Positions 36,274-45,530 of a stretch of DNA of 64,000 nt are shown piece by piece; the stretch's first letter is position 1; each line of letters opens with the position of its first letter. Made by a program: the position numbers and the translations under genes. The stretch covers positions 2,728,001 to 2,792,000 of the forward strand of contig MARA01000001.1 of assembly GCA_001792895.1 (NCBI GenBank). Direction: 5' to 3'. The DNA comes from Lentinus brumalis (Eukaryota; Basidiomycota; Agaricomycetes; Polyporales; Polyporaceae). The notes under the pieces are model-generated. The model was given only the letters and a program-made list of their open reading frames with translations, was not told the DNA's origin and did no database searches.

Positions 36274-36952
36274 GGTCTGCCATAGACTTCCTCGCTCGCG
36301 GGTGGTGGGACGAGCGTATGGGCTGTTGTGGGGCCCATGCCGAGCGGGGTCTTGAAGCTTGACTTCTCGGGCCCTAGCCTCTATTGCGCCGCCTCCGCGT
36401 GTGCGACAGACTTGAAGCAATGGTTGGATTGGACTGGACATGGTCGGTTTCGTTTTCGGTTTCGGTGTCTTGCTTCTGGTTTCGGCTTTGCTCTTGGTTT
36501 CGGACCTGGTCTTTGGACTCGCCCTCTACTGTAGTCATAATCGTATGTCTCCCGACTCCTAGTGACAAGACCTCGATTGTCCCGCTTGCTATCTCTGAAG
36601 TGAAGACATGTACGTTTGTCAACCTGCGCACGTTTGATAATCGAATAGAGCATAGCAGCTCAACGCTCAGCTCGCAAGTCTGGTATCATTATGCAACCAC
36701 TGCACAGTGCATACACGTATCTGATCGTCGTTGTTGAATACGGGTACAGCGGACGTCATGAAAGCATCGTCAGCCATCGTCAAGAGTCTCACATTCGATT
36801 ATATTTCCCTGAAAGGGTCAAAGGGAACCTCGAAGCCTCGACTCCTGGTTCGTTGACATTGACGAGCCAGATAATAACATGGCCAGACTATCCACCTGTA
36901 CTAGTACATATCAGTGGCCAAAAAAAATTCATCTCAACAGCCCGCTGCTGAA
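36274..36952. other. intergenic with GGTTTC-type repeat
   Basis: Between the orphan gene and the tRNA. At about 36439-36510 there is a degenerate run of GGTTTCG / GGTTTCGG units (roughly eight copies over 70 bp). No gene seen; open frames across the repeat are simple-sequence artefacts. Confidence 0.45.
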
Positions 36953-37034
36953 CTCTCTGTCGGGGAGTCGAACCCCGCTTTCGCGCGCACACGTAAATGA
37001 CAGGCGCGTGTACTAACCGATATACTAACAGAGA
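36953..37034 (-). tRNA. tRNA-Asp(GTC) with an intron of about 8 nt
   Basis: Read on the minus strand: acceptor TCTCTGT pairs perfectly with ACAGAGA near the 3' end (7 bp). The D-arm contains GGTTAGTAC, the anticodon stem is CGCGC/GCGCG, and the T-arm GGGGTTCGACTCCCC is canonical. The loop reads CTGTCA, then about 8 extra bases (TTTACGTG), then T. This gives anticodon GTC and a small intron at the usual position one base 3' of the anticodon. Internal A and B boxes are present. It sits 125 bp from the stop of the first epoxide hydrolase gene. Confidence 0.85.
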
Positions 37035-37158
37035 CATGACTACCATGGCGTGTGTGCTTATATCATGTGGTGACACGAGGGTACAGACGTCGACGATAAG
37101 AGTAGCTGTAGAAATCGTATGCGCTATTCAGTTCAGTGTTGCATCACCTGAGAAGGCT

Positions 37159-38820
37159 TCAGTTCTTCTTGAGTGAGTACCCGCTTCTACCCGGAACCAC
37201 ACCAAATGCCGGTCCACCTCTCCCAAACATCTTGCGTAGGTCGCACGCAAGCCTTTCGGGCACCTCATGCGCGGCGAAATGACCCCCTTGGTCGTGCTCG
37301 ACCTGGTACACAACATTGCCTAGCAGCCGCGTCCAACTGCGCGAGGAAGGCAGAGTCAGACTATGCAGAGATACGACCATGCAAGCGTCACGTACGATTT
37401 TGGCAGACGGACGATCTCACCCGGAAAGTACGAGACACCGGTTGGGATGGGTATCCACTGCGTGCCGTGGAAGAAGTCGCCGGTACCGCCGTGAGACATC
37501 TCGTAGTATATGCGAAGAGAGGCGGCGGGACCGGCACGGGAGAACCAGTATATGGAAACCCACTCTAGTACTGATGATGGGGTTCAGAGGCGACCACGAA
37601 CATGTCGAGCGAGCGGCCTTACCTTCGTCATCCGTCCATGGGTAGTCGTCGGACCATGCGACGAGCTTCTCGTATATCCATGCGAGCAGGCCGACGGGCG
37701 AGTCCGCTAGGGAGTATCCGAGGGTTTGGGGTCGTGTCTCTTGCTCCTTCATGTAAGCGCACTCTAGGGAGAGGTATCTCTTAGAGACCGTGTAGGCTTC
37801 CCTGGCGTCTTTCACGAATGGGGCAGCGAGGATGCGTGGTATGAGGCTTGGGTGGGCGATAATGGTGGACAACTTCGGTTTCGTTCTGGGACGGCCGTGA
37901 GCGAACGACGTGTAGGCGAGGGAAATCTGCAACATACATAGGGCAGTTTGTATGCCAGGCTTTGATGTGGCGGCCGCCGTACATGTTTGCTGCTCGAATG
38001 CCAAGCTAGGTGGCTGCTCAGTGCGTGTCGGATCTAAAAGCACATGGAGAGATAACGCACGACGTGGGCCCAATCTCCTCCCTGGTAGACTGTGTCCATG
38101 CGACCAAAATGAGCGAGGATGACATAGCGAAGGTGCGGATCCAGCGCACCATATTCTTCGTAACCCAGCGAAATCATGAGCTTGTTGAACACCTAGCCAG
38201 ACCGATGTCAACCTCAATCATTCGACAAGTACAGTCCCACTGCGGTGCGTACCTCTGCGAATTGGGGGGCGCCGAAACCTGGCTTGGTCGGTGCTTCCGA
38301 GAATGCGTACCCCGGCAGGCTGACGGCGATGACATGGAAGCTCGGGTGATCCGCAGATTCCTCCGTGAGCAGCGGCAGAAGCTTGCGGACTTCGAGGAAG
38401 TGCCCGGGCCCTGTTATGGAACCAAACACATTAGCGGGCTCGTTCTGCGAATCACCGGAAGGAAGAAGTCTGCTCACATCCGTGGACGAAGAGGAGCGGG
38501 ATCGCGTCGAGGACGTTGCTCCGCTGGTGCACGTAGTGGATGTTGAGGGTTCCGAAGTTGTCGACGGAGATGTCGCGCGTGTACATAGGCAGCTTGTTGA
38601 TCTCTGCTTCGGACTTGCGCCAGTCGTACCCGTCGCGCCATCGAGCTACGAGCCGCTTGATGGAGGCGAGCGGTGTGCCGTAGGCCCACTGCTGGGACCC
38701 AGCACCGAGCTCGAGCTCGTCAGGCAGGCGAGTTGAGTCGAGCTTGCGCCGGAGCAGGTCAAGGTCTGCGTCGGGAACATGGATTGTGAAAGGGTATTCC
38801 TTCACGGGGAAGTCGCTCAT
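37159..38820 (-). CDS. epoxide hydrolase (EHN domain), paralogue 1
   Basis: Opens epoxides to diols, probably in xenobiotic or lipid metabolism. Eight exons: 38820-38478, 38410-38253, 38192-38150, 38089-38064, 38005-37938, 37885-37623, 37570-37396, 37336-37159. They sum to 1254 nt, 417 aa. The N-terminal EHN domain (residues 1-110, with [19 protein letters not shown]) leads to the oxyanion motif HGWPG (113-117, split by intron 1). The nucleophile is Asp187 in YQGGDWAH, and the base is His378 in [11 protein letters not shown]. No signal peptide is visible. Exon sizes match paralogue 2 at 41422-43001 almost exactly (158, 43 and 68 nt are identical), so the two derive from one ancestor. The donor after exon 4 (GTCGTG) is weak; the rest are good. 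Confidence 0.88.
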
Positions 38821-40019
38821 GGTGTCGTCTGGTGTGGTGAGGGGAGTGAGGTGGGGATTGAGGAGCACACGCGCGTGTGTTAGAGTGGACGGAGGAGCGA
38901 GAGCGGACACGAGCTGGGGAGTAGAAGACCGCGTTTGTCAGTGTGCAAATGCGTGAAGTATGACGCGTCGCGGGGCTGCTTAAGTAGGTACCGAGCACAA
39001 GACAAGATCACAGATAGCGCGCACAAGAGGTATGAGACGGGACAATGATAAAGACGAGGAAGACAAGACGGCGCGAGTTGTGCTTGCAAGGAGGTTATAT
39101 ACGTATACGGAATGCGCTGGCTGCTAGGAGCCGAGGTTGCACCCGACGTGCGCGATCTGGCCATGTGCTCTGACTCCTTGCGCTCACTGCCCAACTCTTG
39201 CAATCGCGCTGCGCCCGGAAGACGTGGACCGGATCGCAGACCCGCCGCGCTGACGCCACGATGTACTCAACAAGACTGGTGAGGACGCCAGGGATGCCAC
39301 ATGCGATGATGCGGTGCCCGAGGAGAGGAGTCGAGGGAACCCTGCGCGGACACGCAAACGTGAGACATGGACGCGTGACAGGCGAGTCACGAATGGGGAG
39401 GCGGGGTTGCCCTCCAGTTGTCGAAACATGGATAGTTGCCTTCAAGTTCGGGCGGCGCAATTGTATGAAAGCCGGAAGAAGGCCAATGACTGCGATTGAT
39501 GGACTGCGATGTTATAGTTCCCGGCGTGGAGGCAGCCATAATCGTTTATGCCCTGCGCGCGTATGCAGAATGCGACCCCGAGAGACGTGTATATCCGACA
39601 GGACCAGGACCGTGGCCCCTCTTCGCAGGAGACGTCGATACCCACGAAGGGAGCGGCCTGGGATGAAACGTACGGTTGAAGCAGGTCGGGCTGATGTGCT
39701 GTGAGTCAGTGGGTGCGGCTTTGGCACTCGAGAGAACGAACCAAGCCTCTATAGGAGGAATATGGCATGCTGTGCAGGACGCCTGTGTCGAGTGCCGCAA
39801 CTGCTTGAACAGACAGATAGGCTGTATGCGAGAGCTGCTCTGGGCGCAGATGGTGGTATGTCGAGGAAGACTGGGTAAATCGACATATAGGAGTACGTAC
39901 CGCTAGCGATCATCCGCCACCGATACGCGTCGCGGCGCGCACGAGCACCGGTCTGAGAGCGGGTAGTAGCACGAAGATGACATTAGCAGTGTGTAGCATA
40001 GGGCATCTAGACAAGCAGA
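38821..40019. other. intergenic, no gene seen
   Basis: Promoter of epoxide hydrolase 1 and 3' flank of the mitochondrial-type gene. Open frames near 39198-39704 have no domain or codon pattern that I trust. Nothing else recognised. Confidence 0.4.
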
Positions 40020-41161
40020 TCATTGCGACGCTAACGCGGCCTTGTACCCGCTGGCGGCCATCCACTCGTCAAGCCACACGTGCTCGATCCCGTGCGCTGC
40101 GAGGTCGTGCTGGAGATTGTGAAGCGTGTAGGCCAGCCATCTCCTTTGGCGCTTCTCGTCCCTGCGGGTGCGGGATACGCTGAGCGACATGGATTCCGGG
40201 GCGGTGTTGGCGAGGAGGGTCTGGAGGGCGGGCACGAGGGAGCGGGCGACGGTGAGGGACTCGTCGGAAGCCTGCAGGAAGAGGGCGCGGAGGAGGAAGG
40301 CGGTGCAGAGGAGGTCGGAGGAGACGGGGGGAAGGCCGTATACACTGAAGAGGGAGGTGAAGGTGAGGACGTCTTGCGGGGAGCCACGGATGAGGAGGCT
40401 CTGGCAGATGATGCGGGCGGCGGGGAGTGTGAGATCAAGGCCGTATTTTGGGCGATCGCCGAAGACCTTGAGGGCAAGCTGGGGACAGCGCAGCTTCTGG
40501 ACGCGGCCTACGTGTATTTGATCAGAGAAAGACGAGGAGATGAAACGAGGACGAGATGGCAGAGGAGGTGCCGGGGAAAGACGACGAGCAGAGACTTACG
40601 TGCAAAATCAAAGACCATGCTGGGCTTGAACCCGCGCTGTGCATCCCTCCACTTGGGCATGAGCTCGACGACGCGCTCTAGACGTTCTGGGGTGTCTGAG
40701 ACGTTGAAGAGGTGTACCCAGATGCTGTCGCGCGGGATGCTGGGCCCGTTCTTCTCGACTAAATACGCGTGAAGGAATTGGTAGAGATCTTCAAAACGGG
40801 CGGTGGGGTCGATGTTTGCGGGAGCGGGGACGGAGGGGTTCTTGGGAGGAAGGTCCGTCGGACGGTCGACAGCAGGCTTTGTAGCATCAGATTTTGGGGC
40901 AGCGTGGTCCTCAGCAAAGAGGTCGCCGGAGTCGTCTTCAGACTCGCCAAAGAGGTCGTCGGACTGGGAGGCATCGTTGGATGACTTGTTCTTGAGAACT
41001 GCAGGACGCGTTGAGCGTGTGCGTGTGAGGTGAGCGGGAGGAGGGAGATCACCTATGGGAGAGGAGTGGATGGCGCGTGCATGAAGCCTGCACGGGCGAG
41101 CGAAACGGCCGAGGGCGGCAGGGCGGAGAGCGCGGTGGAACGCAGCAAAGACGGTGGCCAT
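40020..41161 (-). CDS. mitochondrially targeted helical-repeat (PPR-like?) protein
   Basis: Exons: 41161-41053, 40998-40600, 40507-40020; 996 nt, 331 aa. The N-terminus (MATVFAAFHRALRPAALGRFARP, then LHARAIHSSPI) is Arg/Ala-rich without acidic residues, a classic mitochondrial presequence. An acidic linker follows (DDLFGESEDDSGDLF). The body is helical: FEDLYQFLHAYLVEKNG, WVHLFNVSDTPERLERVVELMPKWRD, and KLRCPQLALKVFGDRPKYGLDLTL. This looks like helix-turn-helix repeats of PPR or mitoribosome-associated type. I cannot name the family with certainty. An ATG at 41161 was preferred because it begins the presequence. The gene lies between the two epoxide hydrolases and shares a 260-bp promoter interval with the second. 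Confidence 0.65.
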
Positions 41162-41421
41162 CGTCGACGACAGCGAGCGCACCCCGAACTCCGACCTCGA
41201 GCTCTTTCGCAGCGGTGCCACAATGCACACACAGCCAAACACGGACATGGCGCGGCTGATGCGCCATCTGACTGCGATCTCAGACTTGCTCTACGCGCAC
41301 TCGCGGCATGGCTCGCACTCGGACGTAGCAATCCTCCGCTGGATCAGAGACGGAGTACAAGTACTGGCTGATGCGCTCGCTGGCTCTCTGATTTCCCCGT
41401 CTCGTTTGACCGCTGCTTGCA
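41162..41421. promoter_or_regulatory. compact bidirectional promoter interval
   Basis: Only 260 bp separate the starts of the minus-strand mitochondrial-type gene (41161) and the plus-strand epoxide hydrolase 2 (41422), so both promoters and 5' leaders must fit here. I see no clear TATA box. Confidence 0.55.
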
Positions 41422-43001
41422 ATGTCGCAGCCATTCAAGCTCTCCGTTCCGGACGCTGACCTCGATCTTCTTCACAAAAAGCTTGACCTCGCTCGCTTCC
41501 CAGACGAACTCGATGGCGCGGGCTGGGACTACGGTGTCCCTCTCGCTGACGTCAAGCGACTTGTCGCCCACTGGAAACACGGCTTCGACTGGCGCAAGTC
41601 CGAGGCAGAGATAAACAAGCTCGACATGTATACGGCCGACATTCAAGTTGACGGCTTCGACACACTCAACATCCACTATGTGCATCAGAAGAGCGAGGTC
41701 CCGAACGCGATTCCTCTCCTCTTCGTCCATGGCTGTCTGTGCTCGATTCTTCCGTCATGCCGTCATCGTGTCTTACCGTGCGGTTGCTTACAGGGCCGGG
41801 CCACTTCCTCGAAGTCCGCAAGTTGCTCCCTTACTTGACTTCCTCCTCGCCGGACCACCCCAGCTTCCATGTCGTCGCTCCTAGTCTCCCCGGCTTCGGC
41901 TTCTCCGAGGCTCCTCACAAACCTGGCTTTGCAGGCTACCAGTACGCTGAGGTCAGCCCTCGTCTGGACCCATATTTACATACCCCTTGACGTCGTGCAT
42001 CCAGGTCGTACACAAACTGATGCTGTCGCTTGGCTACAACGAATATGGTATGCTGCGCTCCGATGCTGGGCCTCCGCCGACTGACCGCATATGCAGTGTA
42101 CCAAGGCGGAGACTTCGGCCATACAGTACGCCTAGTCATTTAATGAGGGTCTGCGTAATTTTATTCATTGTCGGCGTAGATTGGCGTCTTCGTTGTCAAC
42201 AAGTACGGTAACACCCACGTCAAGGCATGGCATTCGAACATGCCTGTGTAAGTCTCCCGGGCTTTCCAGAAGGACATCCGGCTTACCTCGTTCTAGATAC
42301 CGCATCCCGACGTTCTTCTCCAACCCGCTCCTCTTCCTCGAACTGCTCACCATGCCTTTCAACAAGTATATCCGCGACAAGGTCCAGAACTCGCTCCGCA
42401 TACGCAAGAAGGAGTTCGGGTACTTCATGGTCCAGTCCACAAAACCACAGACGATCGGATACTCCTTCGCTGACTCCCCGGTTGGGCTCCTGGCGTGGAT
42501 CTACGAGAAGCTCGTGGCGGCGTCGGACAACTACCCGTGGACTGACGACGAGGGTGCGTGCTCGTCCGACATGGGCGTCGACGGATAGCTGCTCATCATT
42601 TGCCTGACAGTGCTCGAGTGGATTTCGATCTACTGGCACGCGCGTGCGGGTCCTGCGGCCTCGGCGCGCATATACTACGAGCTGACGCGCGGGAACGAGG
42701 CGTCGGGCATGTTCGAGGGCACGTCGTGGACGTCTGTCCCGCTTGGTGTTGCGTACTTCCCCGGGGAGCGTATCTCGCTTCCGAAGTCGTACGTACCCTC
42801 ACCTCTGTACGCGCGCCCTTGCTGACGCATATCACTAGGTGGGCGCATATGCTTGGGAAGGTGGTGCAGGAAAGCTTCCACGAGAAGGGCGGCCATTTTG
42901 CTGCGTTTGAGGCGCCTGAGGCTCTCGCTGGGGATCTGAGGAAGATGTTTGGTAAGGGCGGGCCTGCTTATGGCGTCGTGTCGGGTAAGGATGGGTATTA
43001 G
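41422..43001 (+). CDS. epoxide hydrolase (EHN domain), paralogue 2
   Basis: Same reaction and layout as paralogue 1. Eight exons: 41422-41734, 41794-41951, 42005-42047, 42097-42125, 42180-42247, 42297-42553, 42611-42788, 42839-43001. They sum to 1209 nt, 402 aa. It begins [20 protein letters not shown] and carries [19 protein letters not shown]. The HGWPG oxyanion motif (103-107) is split by an intron with a GTCTGT donor. The nucleophile is Asp177 in YQGGDFGH, and the general base is His368 in [19 protein letters not shown] and the NYPWTDDE lid segment are shared with paralogue 1. It lacks the Leu-Lys-Lys-Asn tail of paralogue 1. Oriented away from paralogue 1, with one gene between them, which suggests an inverted duplication. 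Confidence 0.88.
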
Positions 43002-43931
43002 GCCTTCGTGTGTTTCTGGATTGCGTTTCTTATCCTATGCTTCGTCCGTCATTGTGTGCTGAAATGTCGGAGCAGGCTGAGCTTGCGCGAGCGATGTTTG
43101 CGTGAATGGAGTACCCGTTCCTGTTTCGCTTTCATCTGGTCCCGAACCATATGTACGTGGAATTTCGGCTCGCCCATACGTGAGTATATGTATGTTCCAC
43201 TCGGGGAATATGGTCGCTGCCCGAGTGCTCCACGACGACTCCGCATACTCTCTCTGTTCACCTGCCTACATAGTGACTGAAGCTTGAAGGCCTGCTGAAC
43301 GATATCACATGGTACACCGGACTGTCCCAGTGCTCTTCAGTTCCATTCACTGATGTTCCTTTGTGCAATGGTTCCTTCAACGCTCATGTAAACGCCCCGC
43401 CGGGTCAACAACGTCCATCATGTTCCCGGGCGAGCCGTGCAATCTTGCATTTCCGATTTCCCAGCATATATGCCCGGCAGCGGGTCGCACGCACGTCACA
43501 GCGATTCTGCTGGTTGCTGTCTGTCTACTGCCCCTCGCGACTCGCTACCGACGCAGCTTTGCAAGACCCCGACATCGCGCAGCAAGAAGTTCGCTCACTG
43601 ACGTGCGGAAGGTGAGTTTCCTTCTTTCGGGGATCAGGCGGGGCGCTGCGCAGCTGCGGTACCGGGGGAGACGTCGGGAGCTGCGGATCGCCATAGTCGG
43701 ATGTAGGGCGGCGGTAGTGCTACGTGCCGAGCGACCTGCAAGCACATCGCGGCGTTGTGTCCATGTCGTTCTCTGACCATCCCCGCCTCTCCAGCAACTC
43801 GACAGAGCACGGCACGCACGAAGGAGGCCCGATTGACCGATCTGGCAAGCACACCTCCGGAACGGACGACTGAGCCACTGCGTGCTTCCGAGTTCGATCG
43901 CGAAAATTGGAGAGAGGGACTCACCATCGCC
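43002..43931. other. intergenic plus unresolved 5' end of the thioesterase gene
   Basis: The frame of the thioesterase exon stays open upstream of 43932 without an ATG to about 43640. An ATG at 43763 (MSFSDHPRLSS) is in another frame and would join only through a frameshift. A GTGAGT donor at 43612 hints at an upstream exon. No other gene seen. Confidence 0.4.
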
Positions 43932-44946
43932 ATGTCTGCTGCCCGTTCGAGACCAGCCATCGACCGCCTCAGGGCGTTCCCCGCAGCCCCTGCGCCCAAC
44001 GACGACCCCAGAAAAGTCAAGAGTAACCTCGCGGAGGACGATGTGAGGCTGTGCCAGAATGTGCTTGCGTACCACATCGCGCACCATCCGGACAGTAGGG
44101 TCTTCGGCCACGAGCAGGCGAGCGGGCTCACGATGACGGAGGTCACTGTGAATGCGCGAGGGGCGGCGAAGGAGAAGGGGAAGGAGGGCAAGAAGCCTCG
44201 TCCGGATGATTTCGAGGCGGTGACGGTCTGCGAGCTGACTGTGCAGGAGGGTGAGCTCTCGCCTGGCGTATTGCATCCGGACGCATGCTGATGCTGGTCG
44301 TGTTCGTGTTCTCAGGGATGCTCAATGTGCATGGCACGTTGGCCGGGCCGTGTGCGATGCTCGTCATCGATCTGTGAGTCCCAGTCTTCCGACGCTGACA
44401 CCGGCTACAAGGAGAAGTCGAAGGACAGTGCTGACCTTCTGCTGCACGCGTAGGGCGACCTTTGCGCCGCTGTTCGCCTTGTCTGCGCTCACTGGCGTCG
44501 ACGCCTCGGGCTTCTCGACGTCGATGAATATCGTCTGGCACGCGCCTGCTGTTGCGTGAGTGTTCCCCTCGTCTGGGGTGGAGAGCATGGGAGGCTGACC
44601 CACCTTGCACCGTGTGTAGCGGCATGACCCTCCAATTCGTGGGGACCACCCTCTCGTTCAGGGGAAGGATGGCATCCGCCCGTTGCGAGGTATGTCCGCC
44701 GCTTGCTGCTGTACATCGCGCCGTGCGAGCAGCGCTGATGACGTCGTTCCCATCTGTCCCGGTTTCCGCGCCCTTCGGAATCCGGCGGGGTTATCATACT
44801 ACATGTTTCGTCCTTCGCTTCGCTCGTCTCGCCCTCGCTAGGTCTACGATAAGAAAAAGGGGACGCTCATCATCTCCGCGACGCATATCATCGCGCCTGT
44901 ACCAGGCCTGCCCGTAGCCGGCGGGGCCGCAGCCGCGAAGTTGTAG
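43932..44946 (+). CDS. hotdog-fold acyl-CoA thioesterase (ACOT13/PaaI type)
   Basis: Cleaves acyl-CoA thioesters. Exons: 43932-44250, 44316-44373, 44454-44555, 44620-44689, 44842-44946; 654 nt, 217 aa from the first in-frame ATG. The true start may lie upstream. The hotdog domain runs from GMLNVHGTLAGPCAMLVID through TFAPLFALSALTGVDASG, STSMNIVWHAPAVAGMTLQF, TTLSFRGRMASARCEVYDKK and GTLIISATHIIAPV. The HG followed by a long hydrophobic helix is the family's signature. All introns are GT-AG with GTGAGT/GTGAGC or GTATGT donors. The N-terminal about 90 residues contain a Lys-rich loop (AKEKGKEGKKPRPDD). It stands alone, without a pathway neighbour. Confidence 0.77.
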
Positions 44947-45530
44947 CGTTCTAATTTCTCAGCCTCCCAGTGCTGCGGCCGTTCGTCAATGGCAAATGCG
45001 GGAGCAGTTCACTCACCGTTTCCGACGCCTTCTTATCAGATAGACATGTACGCACATACAGACATGACGTGTGGCGGGGTTTCCGTGCCTGATCATTGTA
45101 CTCGTCTTCCGCGAACTCAATCAGACAGATGTTCTTGGACTGCGGTGCCGAAGGGAATGGATGAGGCATTATGTTACGCGGGTCACAAGACACACGGTGT
45201 GCGTCGTCGCGAGACCGTTCGTGCTGCGCAAGGCGAGGAGGGATAGGTAGTTGTGAATCCAAGCGATCTGAAGGGAATACAATTATAACACAGTGAGTAA
45301 CACGCCGCGAATAGACGGTATGAGTAATGCGTCAGTAGCAGTTGGATGTCCGTAGTGTGGGGGTGAGGTGGTATGCGATATAGGCCCTCAGTCGCGGGTA
45401 GAGGAGGACAGAGAGTGCCGTGAGCATTGATATGTGGGAGGGTAGATGGGCGACGACACAGCGACGGGGCAGAGCACGGACGCGAAATAAAGATACAACA
45501 GCGCTGTTGGTAGCGTAAGCGGAAGGAGGA
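44947..45530. other. convergent intergenic interval
   Basis: The 3' ends of the thioesterase (+) and Stealth (-) genes meet here. No gene, tRNA or repeat seen. Confidence 0.4.

Noticed and set aside
41739..41793. Apparent disruption of the HGWPG motif in epoxide hydrolase 2
   Set aside because: The interruption is an intron with a GTCTGT donor and CAG acceptor at the same position as intron 1 of paralogue 1; splicing restores HGWPG.
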